Numbered from the stretch's first letter, positions 16,082 through 26,700 are shown. The stretch: 29,906 nt of DNA from Ophiostoma sp. CBS 140.51 (GCA_029298735.1 JANSLP010000374.1:1-29906), one strand, 5' to 3'. The notes: generated from the letters alone by a model not told the origin. A program made the numbers and translations.

Positions 16082-17194
16082 CTACAGCTCGTCCTTGGCG
16101 TCGTCGTCGAGGTTCGGCTTCTCGGTAAACTTGCGCAGAATGTTGGTCTTGCTCGTCAGCTCGTCAATCTTGGTCGCCGCCAGACCGCCCTTGCCCAGAA
16201 TGCTCTCCAGACGCGCCAGCTCCTTGGCCACATAGCCCTCGTTGGCGCTCAGCTTATCAAACACGCGCACGTAGTACTCGGCAAACTTGGTGCCCACCTG
16301 GCCCTGCAGAGCATTGGCGGCCTTTTTCACCGTCTTGGCCGACTCGGCGAGCGCAACACGGCCGGCGGCGAAATGGCCTACGAGCACGTCGAGCGCCTCA
16401 ATTGTGCCTGCCTGACTGTCCAGACCACCGCCCACAGTGCGGTGCGTGCCGGCCTTGCTGTTGATAAACTTGACGAAATCCGCCTCGCTGCGGCCGCCGG
16501 CGTACAGCTCGGGCTCCTTGCTGCCGCGCGGGAAGAACTTGATGGTCGGGTACGAGGCAACGCCCTGATCCTTGGCGACCTGCTTGCTGTTTTCGCCCTC
16601 GGCGTCGACCTTGGCAATGACAACACCGGCCTCAGCAGCAAAGTCGTTGGCCAGCTTCTCCCACGTGGGCGCCAGCGTCTTGCAGTGGCCGCACCAGGGC
16701 GCCGTGAACGCCACCAGCACATCCTGCTCGCCGCCAATGGTCGTCTTAAAATTGGACTCGGTCAGGTACACCACATCGCTGGCGGGGGCTGCCTTCTTGC
16801 GGGGCTTGATGCCCGTCTTGTCGGAGATGAAGGACGTCAAACTATCGAGATCACGGCCACCGTTGTAGTCCACGGGGTCGCCGCCGGTGCCGTCGAAAAA
16901 CTTGAGCGTGGGGAACCCCTGGACACCAAAGCGCTTGCCAAGCGACTTTTCGGCATCGGCGTCGACCTTGGCGATCTGAACTTTATCGCTGAAGGCGTAG
17001 ACCTGGGCCAAATCCTCGTAGACGGGGGCCAGGTTCTTGCAGTGGCCGCACCAGGGGGCAAAAAACTCGACGAGCGTCGGCTTGCCCGAGTTGGTCACCA
17101 CCTTATCAAAGTTGGACGGGATGAGGTCCAGCACGGCCGAGCCAGCGGCTGCGATACTGGCCAGGCCCGAGAGGGCGAACAAAGAAAGACGCAT
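16082..17194 (-). CDS. erp38: ER protein disulfide isomerase with two thioredoxin domains and ERp29 C-terminal domain
   Basis: A 370-residue intronless secretory-pathway enzyme that forms and shuffles disulfides in the ER lumen. A signal peptide occupies about residues 1-17 (MRLSLFALSGLASIAAA). The first thioredoxin domain has WCGHCK with CGHC at 49-52, the second has CGHC at 168-171, and a helical ERp29-C type domain spans about 255-350. The chain ends in KDEL (367-370), the ER-retrieval signal. Both active sites are intact. Layout and length match fungal Erp38/TigA (PDIA6-like) proteins. The start codon is the only one placing the signal peptide at the N-terminus. It is divergent from RPS29 over about 800 bp. 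Confidence 0.95.
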   Translation of the reverse strand: MRLSLFALSGLASIAAAGSAVLDLIPSNFDKVVTNSGKPTLVEFFAPWCGHCKNLAPVYEDLAQVYAFSDKVQIAKVDADAEKSLGKRFGVQGFPTLKFFDGTGGDPVDYNGGRDLDSLTSFISDKTGIKPRKKAAPASDVVYLTESNFKTTIGGEQDVLVAFTAPWCGHCKTLAPTWEKLANDFAAEAGVVIAKVDAEGENSKQVAKDQGVASYPTIKFFPRGSKEPELYAGGRSEADFVKFINSKAGTHRTVGGGLDSQAGTIEALDVLVGHFAAGRVALAESAKTVKKAANALQGQVGTKFAEYYVRVFDKLSANEGYVAKELARLESILGKGGLAATKIDELTSKTNILRKFTEKPNLDDDAKDEL

Positions 17195-18001
17195 GGTTGT
17201 ATCGTAGGTAGGATGGTAGGTTGAAGAGGAGGCGCTGATTGTTGATAGAAAGGTTGAAGTTGATAAAAATATCGATAGGATGGTCTGAGCTGGAGTAGAT
17301 GTTAGGAGCTGGAGGAAGTGGAAGAAGGAAGAGAATCGATAGAAAACAGCATTCGAAAGTTGAACAGAATTACTGACAAAAAGACTGACTCACTAGAAGA
17401 CCAAAAATACAGCGAGAAGAGGAAAGACAGAAAAACACAAGAGTGACCAACAATCACAGGATGTCTGTTTTGGCTTTGAAATCAGAAATCAGTTCAGAGC
17501 TCTATCGGAGGCAAGAACACAAGAAGATGCCACTTTGCAGCTTCCCAGCACGGCATTAATAGGCAATTGGGGGCTCGGGAGGGCAGGAGCGAAGGCTAGC
17601 CGCTGACGAGTGTTGCTGGGCGGCTGGTGTTGCCTTATCGATAAGAGCTGAGGAGAGAAGGCAAGACCCACCCACGTGTCTTTCTTGAAAATCACTAGCC
17701 ACAGTTTGCGCCACGTCTTTAGCCTCCTCAAGCCCCACAAACACTTGGGAAGACGCACAAATCCTAAACCCGCAAGCTGCGAAATTCGAAAAAATTGCTT
17801 TGGGTAGGCGCGGAAAAAAAATCCCACTCTCCGAAAAGGAAGCCCCAACCAGAGTTCACGCTAATACTGTAGCAGTTTTCGCCCATTTTCTTCCCTTTCG
17901 TCCCCTTCTCTCGATTCTACCTCTTGCTCCCTCAACCATACGACAAACTCAACTTTCCAGAAAAGCAACCACCCTTTTCGACAACACAACACCTCACAAC
18001 C
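17195..18001. promoter_or_regulatory. Divergent promoter of PDI and RPS29
   Basis: This is 807 bp with no gene. CTTATCGATAAG at 17634-17645 is a perfect 12-bp palindrome holding two opposed GATA sites. CACGTG lies at 17673-17678. The 120 bases before the RPS29 start (17880-18000) are strongly pyrimidine-rich on the plus strand (TTTTCTTCCCTTTCG type), as usual for fungal ribosomal-protein gene leaders. Confidence 0.55.
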
Positions 18002-18314
18002 ATGTCTCACGAGTCTGTTTGGAACTCCCGCCCGCGGAAGTACGGCAAGGGCGCCCGGTCTTGGTACGATTTCCCCGAAGACTAGATATGAAGGAGAATG
18101 GAGGAGATGATGGAGATGAAAATGCCTTGATGACGACGAGAAAAGATGCATCGCCGTCGAACTGTTGAAGGAATGACTTGAGAACCTCTGCTAACACTCA
18201 CACAGCCGCGTCTGCGCTCACCGCGCCGGTCTGATCCGCAAGTACGGCCTCGACATCTGCCGTCAGTGCTTCCGTGAGAAGGCCAACGACATTGGCTTCG
18301 TCAAGCACCGCTAA
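18002..18314 (+). CDS. RPS29: Ribosomal protein uS14 (S29), two exons
   Basis: Proposed exons are 18002-18063 and 18206-18314, with a 142-bp intron (GTACGA..CACAG, branch CTAAC at about 18191). The joined product is 56 residues, exactly the usual length, starting MSHESVWNSRPRKYGKGARS and ending FREKANDIGFVKHR. The four zinc-binding cysteines are present: C-x2-C in CRVC and C-x2-C in CRQC. The first cysteine codon is split by the intron (TG|C), which supports the placement. uS14 sits in the head of the small cytosolic ribosomal subunit. The donor GTACGA departs from the common GTAAGT/GTACGT but frame and protein leave no doubt. No C/D-box snoRNA with a proper D box was seen in the intron. Confidence 0.95.
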
Positions 18315-19233
18315 ACGATTTCTCCCGTTCCTCGAAATCAACAAAAATAATGATCCGTTAAAAAATACAAAAAAAAATACGATACAACTATCCACTCAAT
18401 CGACTCGGACTTGAACTTCGCGATCTACACAAACGATGAACGACGACGACCGATAGGAGGATGGCTGCATGACTTGTAGGAGGAGACAACCACGTTGCGA
18501 CAAGACACGAGATCGATGAAAGACGACCTCCCCGACCGGATTTGACGACGACGACGTACCTTTGGATGTGGGCTGTCGCCAGATAGAGGGATCAACGTGG
18601 GCAGGGGATGAAGGAGATGAATATGGACCCAAGAACAAAAAACGACAGAGAAGGAGTAACGGCTACTTTTACTTTCGTCTTTTTTTATTTCTTTATTTCA
18701 GCCTAACAGGAGCATGACGGGAAAATAAAAGGGGGCGATCTATTTGTGTTCTGCCCCCCGAACTTGTTTGTTATTTGCTTTTTTTCTACAGAATAAATGG
18801 AAATAATTCTGGCACAAGACGAGTTGTACGTGATGTGATGTGAAGTGTGAGGCGTGAATGTGAGACTGAATGATGTCGATGCCTTTTTGACTTCTTTATT
18901 CTAATATACACGGTAGGTCAACTGCCTTTTCGAGAGGAGATGTGGGATAGTATAAACGATAGATACATGATGTCGTGTTCAGTCTGTAAACCATAGACTG
19001 AACATGAGCCAGGAGTGAGCCGGCTCTGGCTGAAATGTCAACCATAGGCTCACATGTAAGTGGAAAACACACAACACATACTTTGGGTAGAGTTTGTTTT
19101 TATGATGCCTTCCTTATATACTTTCCCAGCCAGAACCGGTTGTCCGCCTCCCTGGTTTTGTCCAAGCTGTTTATCATATAACATTCATTTTCTCCCATTT
19201 TGGTCGTTACTTTTCCTTGCCAACGCACACCCC
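18315..19233. other. Convergent intergenic region with nested inverted and direct repeats
   Basis: This is 919 bp between the 3' ends of RPS29 and TUF1, with no gene seen. At 18976-19004 TGTTCAGTCT and AGACTGAACA form a 10-bp inverted repeat with a 9-base loop. An overlapping imperfect direct repeat of about 21 bases (core AACCATAG .. CATG) occurs at 18985-19006 and 19036-19056, with further GAGCC/GGCTC hairpin pieces between. A/T-rich runs near 18660-18800 suit 3' end formation. Confidence 0.6.
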
Positions 19234-20583
19234 CTATTTCAGGATGCGGGTGACAATGCCGGTGGCGACGGTGCGGCCACCCTCACGCACATTGATGCGC
19301 TGGCCGACGTCGACGGCCAGGGGCTGGTTCAGCGTGACAACCATCTCGGTGTTGTCGCCGGGCATGACAATCTTGGAGTCCTTGTCCTCGGTGCCCTCGG
19401 GGAAGGTCAGCGCGCAGGCCTCGTCGGCGGTGCGCAAAAACACCTGGGGACGGTAGTTTTCGCGGAAACCCGTGTGGCGGCCGCCCTCTTCCTTCGAGAG
19501 GACGTAAAGCGACACCAAGAATTCCGTATGCGGGGTGATGGTACCCGGCTTGCAGATGACCATACCGCGGCGGACGTCCTCGCGACGCACACCACGCAGC
19601 AGGAGGCCCGAGTTATCGCCGGCGCGGGCCTCGTCGCACGACTTGTTGAACGTCTCAATGTCGGTGACCTTGGTCTTGATAATCTCGAGACCCTTGCCGA
19701 CGAGCTCGACCTCCGAGTCCTTCTTGAGCAGGCCGCGCTCGACACGGCCCGAGGCGACGGTGCCACGGCCCGAGATGGAGAACACGTCCTCGACCGACAT
19801 CAAGAAGGGCTTCTCCAGGTCGCGCTGCGGCGTGGGGATCCACTCGTCGACGGCGGCCATGAGCTCGTCAATCTTTTGCTCGCCAATGTCCGGGCGCTTG
19901 CCTTCGAGCGCCGAAAGAGCAGAGCCCATAATGACGGGGGTCTCGTCGCCCTCAAAGCCGTAGGTCGTCAGCAGCTCGCGCATCTCCATCTCGACGAGCT
20001 CAAGCATCTCCGGGTCTTCAATGACATCAATCTTGTTGACAAACACGACAATCTTCTGGACACCGACCTGGCGGGCCAGCAGCAGATGCTCGCGGGTCTG
20101 GGGCATCTGGCCGTCCGAGGCGGCCACGACAATAATGGCGCCGTCCATGTTGGCGGCGCCCGTAATCATGTTCTTGATGTAGTCGGCGTGGCCGGGGCAG
20201 TCGACGTGCGAGTAGTGGCGGTTGTCGGTGGAGTACTCAATGTGGGCAGTCGAGATGGTGATGCCGCGCTTGCGCTCCTCGGGGGCTTTATCGATGGAGC
20301 CGTAGTCGAGGAACGAAGCCATGCCCTTGTCGGCCTGGCGCTTGGTGATGGCCGCCGAGAGCGTCGTCTTGCCGTGGTCGACGTGGCCAATGGTGCCAAT
20401 GTTGACGTGGGGCTTGGAGCGCTCGTAGACGGCGTACGTGCGGCAGAAGCTCATAATCGGACAGACGGGAGAAGCGGCAGCCTTGCGCTGCATGGCAGCC
20501 AGAGGACTTGTGCTGGGCGACCGCAGAACGACGCGGGCCGCCCGCGCAAACGGCGCCAGCGTCCGGAACGTGGACGCAACCAT
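19234..20583 (-). CDS. TUF1: Mitochondrial translation elongation factor Tu
   Basis: A 449-residue intronless GTPase that carries aminoacyl-tRNA to mitochondrial ribosomes. The first 50 or so residues form a mitochondrial presequence (Arg/Ala/Ser-rich, no acidic residues, ending FCRTYA). Then come the GTP-binding motifs GHVDHGKT (66-73), switch I RGITI (106-110), DCPGH (128-132), NKID (183-186) and GSALSAL. Domains 2 and 3 are full length, and the chain ends VTRILK. The frame is open for a further 84 codons upstream (to 20835), but that part is leader-like. The ATG at 20583 begins the presequence. Strong codon bias (C- or G-ending codons) fits high expression. Confidence 0.97.
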   Translation of the reverse strand: MVASTFRTLAPFARAARVVLRSPSTSPLAAMQRKAAASPVCPIMSFCRTYAVYERSKPHVNIGTIGHVDHGKTTLSAAITKRQADKGMASFLDYGSIDKAPEERKRGITISTAHIEYSTDNRHYSHVDCPGHADYIKNMITGAANMDGAIIVVAASDGQMPQTREHLLLARQVGVQKIVVFVNKIDVIEDPEMLELVEMEMRELLTTYGFEGDETPVIMGSALSALEGKRPDIGEQKIDELMAAVDEWIPTPQRDLEKPFLMSVEDVFSISGRGTVASGRVERGLLKKDSEVELVGKGLEIIKTKVTDIETFNKSCDEARAGDNSGLLLRGVRREDVRRGMVICKPGTITPHTEFLVSLYVLSKEEGGRHTGFRENYRPQVFLRTADEACALTFPEGTEDKDSKIVMPGDNTEMVVTLNQPLAVDVGQRINVREGGRTVATGIVTRILK

Positions 20584-21338
20584 TGTGAGGGAGAGGAGGA
20601 GATGAAAAGAAGAGCAAAGACCAAAGAAGAGGAGAGATGCCCGAGACAAAAGGCGGTGGTGGTGGGGAGAGACGGGAAGGGGAGAAAAGAAGGAGAGAAA
20701 GAAAAGAGAGGCCAAAATAGTCTGATTTTCTCGCTGCCGCAAAATTTCGACGGCGATGGCGGCGCTCGGCTCCAGTGCCACCAAAAAGCACCAAAAATTC
20801 TGGAGCTCTTTCCCTCCTATTAAAGGCCTCGCCAATTGAGAGAGAGCGGTCGGGAGGCGTTGCGGGTCAGGTGCACGTGACGTATTTTATTGTCTTCAAT
20901 GCAAGTGGGCGAGCTTGAGCATTGCATAGCTTGTCATTGGTCAATTGCCACTGTTGACTTGAGTGTCAGGGGCGACTCTACAGGGCATTTACTGCGTAGG
21001 TGCCTCAAATGCCTCAGGCCTTTCACTTACACGAAGAACAGAAACACCTCACATTGCCACTCAACTTCAGACAGATATTCATCAAACAGTCGTCATATTC
21101 AATTCGAGCTTGTTTTGTAATGTAAACTCATGCTATCCGTAAGACTATTTTTAAGACTAAGAAAATATGAAATATGAACTATGAAAAGATGGTGGGTAAA
21201 TAACGATAAGAAATATGAAATAGAGTAAAAGATTGGATAAAGAATTCGCTATGTGGTCGATCAAGGCATCAACCATATTATGAGGGAGTGTGTGTGTCAA
21301 AGAGAGAGTGTGTGCGTGTGTATGTGTCTCGAGGAAGA
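20584..21338. other. TUF1 promoter and KCH 3' flank
   Basis: No gene is seen. On the TUF1 (minus) strand the leader 20584-20740 is pyrimidine-rich (TTCTTTCTCTCC type), and a CCAAT box lies at about 20936-20940. From 21120 to 21260 the DNA is AT-rich. A GT/GA microsatellite-like stretch (gtgtgtgtgt, gagagagt, gtgtgcgtgtgt) at 21288-21328 directly follows the stop codon of the KCH gene. Confidence 0.55.
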
Positions 21339-23522
21339 CTAGTTGTAACCACCCCGCTGCGACTCGACGTCGTTATTCCATGCATTGCTGTTATTGCCAT
21401 AGCTTGGCCGTCTCGGTGCGACATTAGAGCCGACAGTCGAACCAGGTCCAGAAAGACCCGACGGACCAGGAGCCCGCTGGCTGCTAGCCGTCGTCGGCCG
21501 CTCAAAGTACGAGCTGTACGAGCTCTCTTCGGAGATCTGGCGGCCGTGGCCAAGCGGTGTGTTGTTTTGACTTTGGCCCATCTGCGGCATGGGCGCCGTC
21601 ATGTTTCGCTGTGGGGCGCCATAGCCATTGGGAGCACCTACACCTGCACCGTTGTTGTAGCCACCGTTGTTCCGTGGTGAGACAGGATACGGGTTGGTGG
21701 CGCTGCGCATGGGCGACATCATGCCAGGACCGGCAGGACCACCAGGTGCGCCCGGGCCATACGACCGAGCAGACGGTGCAGGACTAGCACGGCCCTCGTC
21801 GGGACGGTAGGCAGCATAGCGGGGGCCATTGCTGGACAAGGAGTTGTTGCGGCCGTTGGCGTTGACACCATTGTTGTAGCCAAAGTCTTGCGAGCCCTGG
21901 CTGTTGTTGCGGCCTGCATACGAGCCAGCCGTCGGCGGGCGACCGTCATTGCCATAAGGTCCAGCAGGCGAGCGGACAGGCTGCGGCATCCGCGGCATAG
22001 GTGGCTGGCCTTGTTGATTAGGAGTGTACTGGTTACTGGAAAAGGACGAGAAGCTGTCGTTGCGGCTGTTCATTGTGTTGTTCGTGTTGCTGCGCATCAT
22101 GTTGTTGCTGTTGCCGTAGGGCATCGTCGAGTTGCCCGTGTTGGTGCGGTTGAGCTGTCCAGGGCCAGGAGGAGCTTGGCCATACGGCGGCATCCCGCTG
22201 GGCATGCCACTCGGCAGACCATCGCCCATCTCGGGCAAGGACGGCGCCGGTGACGACGACCGGCCAGGCTCGGCGGCGTAGCCAAGAAGTGGTGCACGAG
22301 CCGAGAATTTGGTCGGGTTGGTCGGTGTGGGCGCAGCCAGTGTCGACATGGAGGCCATTGTGCCAGACCGGGTCGGCGGCATCATGGGCCGCTTCTGGTC
22401 GAAGGCGTTGAGCTCAAAGGTGCTACCGTTGTTGGGTCCGCCGCCAACACCGCCAGGACCCCCCGCAGCCGTACCGGGTCGCGAGGTGTACGGCGGCAGC
22501 GTCGTCATGGTATCGTTGCGCTGCAGCTGCGGCATCATGGGTAGCTTGTTGTCGCCGTCGCCCACATCGGGAAGGGTGGCCGTCAGCTCGGTGGGCGGGA
22601 GGACACCATTCTTTTTGGCCGCTTTCAGTTCGGCCTTTTTTCGTCGGCGTTCCTCTTCGGCTAGGGCCGTGTTGACCTTAGTGGCGACAATCTTCATGAG
22701 CCGCTTGTTAATCTTGCGCGAGCAGTAGCCCGAAAGCCCACCGTCGGAGCGCGGGATGTAGCCCCAGAGGAAGAACAAGAAAAAAAGCACGGCCAACAGT
22801 AGCGACAGGAAAGAAAAGACCCAAATGACGAGCGTGAAAATCATGCCCGACAGAATGACAGCCTCGCGGGAGTTGCCCTCGGCAAGCGTGCGGATCTTGT
22901 CGAAAAAATCAAGCAAGGTGTTGCCGACATTGTCGCCGGACGCCGACAGCTGGGCATTGTAGACCGACAGCAGCGTCAGGGCATTGACGACCTGGCGCGG
23001 GCCGGAACACAACAAAACGCGGATCCAGCTCTGGAAGCTAAAGTACGTAAAAAGGGCAATGTACTCGGCGCCCTTTTTGCTCTTGGTGAGCTCGGCAAAC
23101 ACCAGGAACCGCTTCCAGCCCTGGCCTTTACCCCAGCGCACACTCTCAAGGCGCACTGCCAGGTTGTCGAGGTAGCACTCGGCGACACTGCCGCGGCGCA
23201 TGATGCGCATGGCGCGGATGTGTTCGTAAGCCAAGTTGACAACAGAAAGAATAATGCAAATGGAAAAGATCCACTTGGACACCGTAAAGGAAATCAGTTG
23301 TGTGGGTGCAATCTCCGACGACCAGCGGTCAAAGACGAGCAGGTTGACGGCCGTGAACGTATCGACGGCGTAGACGGCAATGGACAGGCCGAGCGAGAAG
23401 TAGAGGTAGGTGTAGGCAAAGGGCGTAAAACAGGACGTCGACTTGAAGTCCTGGAGGCCAATGTAGTCCCATTTCTGTTCGGGACGCACATCGGCCTTGT
23501 TGCCGTGACTTAAGAAGCCCAT
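21339..23522 (-). CDS. Fungal KCH-family potassium channel (Kch1/Prm6-like)
   Basis: A 727-residue intronless protein. Residues 1-310 resemble the fungal KCH family (yeast Kch1/Prm6), plasma-membrane proteins needed for low-affinity K+ entry and linked to Ca2+ influx during pheromone response. Seen: KWDYIGLQDFKSTSCFTPF near the start, then hydrophobic segments at about 38-55, 75-100, 160-185 and 225-255. The loop FAELTKSKKGAEYIALFTYF and the LFFLFFLWGYIP exit segment are typical. A basic Glu/Arg/Lys helix follows (AEEERRRKKAELKAAKK). From about 320 to the end is a long Pro/Gly/Asn/Ser-rich disordered tail, much longer than in yeast, with FSSFSSNQ, SSYSSYFE and similar patches that could be phosphorylated. 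The family call rests on the membrane part. Confidence 0.82.
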   Translation of the reverse strand: MGFLSHGNKADVRPEQKWDYIGLQDFKSTSCFTPFAYTYLYFSLGLSIAVYAVDTFTAVNLLVFDRWSSEIAPTQLISFTVSKWIFSICIILSVVNLAYEHIRAMRIMRRGSVAECYLDNLAVRLESVRWGKGQGWKRFLVFAELTKSKKGAEYIALFTYFSFQSWIRVLLCSGPRQVVNALTLLSVYNAQLSASGDNVGNTLLDFFDKIRTLAEGNSREAVILSGMIFTLVIWVFSFLSLLLAVLFFLFFLWGYIPRSDGGLSGYCSRKINKRLMKIVATKVNTALAEEERRRKKAELKAAKKNGVLPPTELTATLPDVGDGDNKLPMMPQLQRNDTMTTLPPYTSRPGTAAGGPGGVGGGPNNGSTFELNAFDQKRPMMPPTRSGTMASMSTLAAPTPTNPTKFSARAPLLGYAAEPGRSSSPAPSLPEMGDGLPSGMPSGMPPYGQAPPGPGQLNRTNTGNSTMPYGNSNNMMRSNTNNTMNSRNDSFSSFSSNQYTPNQQGQPPMPRMPQPVRSPAGPYGNDGRPPTAGSYAGRNNSQGSQDFGYNNGVNANGRNNSLSSNGPRYAAYRPDEGRASPAPSARSYGPGAPGGPAGPGMMSPMRSATNPYPVSPRNNGGYNNGAGVGAPNGYGAPQRNMTAPMPQMGQSQNNTPLGHGRQISEESSYSSYFERPTTASSQRAPGPSGLSGPGSTVGSNVAPRRPSYGNNSNAWNNDVESQRGGYN

Positions 23523-23575
23523 TGTGTGGGTGACGAAACGAGTATAAGAGTGTCGTCGAGATCGGTGTGACGGTG

Positions 23576-23773
23576 TTATATCGCGAGCATGCCGGATGGT
23601 CGATATCGGTGTGAGTTATTCTTTGATTTGTTGATGATCGTATTGCAAAAATGACTAGCGGTATTCGAGGCTCGTCTCAACACAGTTGAACAATAACGAA
23701 TATAAAAAGATGGGGTATCCAAAAAATGAGGGAGTCGAAAGAAAGAGAAAGGGCCGAGGACGGCGAGAAACAC
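23576..23773 (-). other. Candidate upstream open reading frame in the KCH leader
   Basis: A 65-codon frame beginning MFLAVLGPFSFF ends 53 bases before the KCH ATG. If the transcript starts further upstream, ribosomes would meet it first. Its residue make-up follows the local pyrimidine bias, so a regulatory rather than a protein role is likelier, if any. Confidence 0.3.
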
Positions 23774-26700
23774 AGTTTCTGGTCGTTAAAAATTATTGAA
23801 AAAAAGATGCCGACTGTCGAAGCCAAGGTCGATGTTGATGTCGATATCGAAGAAGAAGAAGAGAAATCTCGGGCCCGCCGCCAAACAATTACACCCACAA
23901 AGGAGTGAACAAAAGAAAAGGAAAGAAAGAGAGAGAAATAGGATGAGTGGATCGAAGAGAGTGTGTGTCTCTTCGTCTTTGAAAGAGTCGTCTCAAGACA
24001 GGACGATGTCAAAGACAAAAAGAGAACAGGAGAGAGAGTCGTTCACACAACGAAGCAATTCGAAGGGACGAAGCGACGATGCGTGAAGGGAGAAGGAGAG
24101 AGAGGAGAGAGAAAGGGAAAGGAGAGAAAGGAAAACCGAGAGCGAGATGAGAGGGGTGGTAGGAAGAAAGACTGAGGAGAGGAGGGAATAGAGAGCAGAG
24201 AGGGCACCGACAGGCCAGGACAGGCCTATGGTGCAGGGGGTAGAGACGCAGAAACGCCAAGGAGTGAGCCGGGTGCAGGACGATGCCAGACCCCCGTCAG
24301 TGTCGGAGGATGAGGGGGAAGACTGTGGGAGGAAGACAGAAGCAAACGACCAGCATTCGCAGTCTGTGGTATGAGTGGGAGAGAGTCAATGAGAAGGACG
24401 ATCAACAGTGGACCACTGGGAGGGTCTGAAGCTGGAAGCCCGGTCAAAGAGCGAAATGCAATGCAAAAGAGAAAAAAATGCAAACGCGGATGCAATGCGA
24501 ATGGCCGAATTGACAAGGAACGTGGACAGTCCACGCAATGGCAGGCAAACAGTAAAGGAAGCAAACGTGGAGATGCTTTCAAGTCACACACTTTGATAAG
24601 AATAGACGTTTTTGGAGCCTTTTGCGGGCTGTCGGACGAGGATGTGCAGTGGATCGCGGTGGCGGGCGTATGATCGACAAAAGGGAGGAGGGAGTAAAAT
24701 ATGGGAGTCTCTCGTAGGGCGGGAGGAGACAAGATGCTGTAGAGGTGTTGAGGCAAAGCGAGTTTTCGGTAACGAGTGTGTGTGCAGAAGCCCGACAGTA
24801 AATAATAACAAAAAAGAATGCAAAAGAGACACAATGCCGTTCTTAAGAGAAGGACGTTATGAGTAGTCGACGATGTTTGCTTTCTTTTTTTGTCTCCTCT
24901 AATTCTCGGAGACAACAGCTGCAGACAAGCGCCGGATCGGCAGGAGAATAAGAGTCTCAAGAAAAGAAAGAAACAGAGATGGACAGTGAGAGAGTCAAAA
25001 GAGTGTATGGCTCTGCGTGCTCGGATTTCAAGACAGCCGATGAGAAAGCGACGGGAAAGTGACGACAAAGACGACAAGAATAAATCAAAGAAGAGTCAAT
25101 AGGAGCGTAAAGTCACAATGGGCGTCTATTGTCGAATCCGGACGAACATGGCCGCTCGCAGAGAGGCCGCAGCGTTTGGGTCGGTCTTGGTTGGATGTGA
25201 GGTGATGAAGAGAGGAGGAGACCAAGAGAAGGAGAAAGAAGAAACACAACAGACGCCGGAAGACCCAACAGAAGAAAAACAATGGCGTAACAGACCAGGG
25301 ACGACACACGATAGCAAACAGACAGAAAGGCAGACAAAAGAAAGAGGATGGCCAACCCCATTGGCTTCTCCTGGCCTCCCCCCATTGTCAATTGTGGATT
25401 TCAAAAGGCAGGGGGGTGAGCAGGGGTGTAAAGAGAGGGCGGGACGCCATGCAGGAATGGATCAAGATAGAGAGTACGCAAGCAGAAGTGGTTGATAGCA
25501 CAAGGAGACAAGGTGAAGGAAGACAGGTCACAGACAGAGAGAGCATTCTGCAGCAAAAAGCGAATATGCAGCACGACGCTCGACGTCAAAACAAGCAAAA
25601 CACAAAACACAAAACAAAGAAACGACAAAACGCTTGTCAAGATGAGATGCCCAGCAGCTCAAGGCTCGGTAGCCAAGACGTTAGACTGAAAATCCACGGT
25701 CCCAACGGCGCCATTTTGCCTTGCCGTGGCGGCGAAGGGGAGCGAAGTCGAGGTGGATGAGGAAAAGACAGATGGAAAAGAGAAGAAAAAGAGAGGACCT
25801 TCCCGCCTGACACCTGCCAAGATGGGTAAGTGGGGAGCGAGAAACAACAGAGCTCAGTGAATGAAGAGGGAGAAAAGTGATGAAAAGCGAAGAAAAGAGG
25901 CCGGCGTTCAATTGAATGCGGCCTGCAGCGAAGCGGTTCAGGGGTGCAGGAGAAGAGAGGAGAGAAAACAGGCAGAGAAGAGAGAGCGAGAGGGGGGAGG
26001 TTCGTCAGGAGGTCCGAAGCGTGCGCCATGGGCTAGGGAGAGGGACCTGACGCTAGTCCTGTTTTGGACATATGCGACTCCTCGAGACAGCCCCTTTGCA
26101 CCTTCTCATTGGCCAACGGCTGGTCCCTGAGAGGAAGGAGAGGGAAGGAGGGGTGGATCCCCTGGGCGGGAGATTTGGCAGCCGCCCTTGTTGAATGGAG
26201 AGAGTTGAAAAGGGCTCGAAAAGGGGGGGCCACACCGCGACCGGGGACGAAACAGTTTGGGTGAGCACGGGCAGGCCAGTCAGGCCCTGGAGAGGCCTGG
26301 GGGGACTCTCAGTACTCTATGGGAGACATGCAACCAGTCTACAAAACTTGGAGACCATTCAGGCCCGGCGTCGCGCCTGCCATCTTGAAACACGCGAGGG
26401 GACAACTAAAAAAGGGAAAGAGGGAGGGAAGAGAGGGAAAGAGGGGGAGAAGAGAGGAAGGAGACAGCATGGGTAAAACAAGTTATCCAAGCCAATGAGG
26501 AAGGGGCCGTCGAGAGGGAGAGAGTGAATAAATTGAATAAAAATTGAATGAAAAAGAAACACAAAAATCGGGCGAAAAAAAGAGGGAAATACTCAACACG
26601 TCGATACGTTGTATCAAGACACCAGATGCCACGCTCTCCGCCTGATAAATCCGACAAGTTGCTCTTGGAATCAAATCAAATGACATTGCTCCCACATTAC

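Noticed and set aside
18064..18205. Possible C/D-box snoRNA in the RPS29 intron
   Set aside because: A TTGATGA C-like box is present, but no CTGA D box or terminal stem was found.
19060..20823. 587-codon plus-strand frame
   Set aside because: Antisense shadow of mitochondrial EF-Tu caused by strong third-position codon bias.
24226..25077. 283-codon open frame on the minus strand with hydrophobic segments
   Set aside because: Its Leu/Ser/Phe/Pro composition is what C/T-rich DNA gives by chance; no motif, no family likeness, and similar frames occur throughout the biased region.
25665..25710. tRNA-like stretch (TAGCCAAG then GACTGAAAATCCA)
   Set aside because: It resembles an A box and anticodon arm of a serine or phenylalanine tRNA, but the D arm is too short and no B box (GGTTCGANTCC) follows, so a working tRNA cannot be folded.
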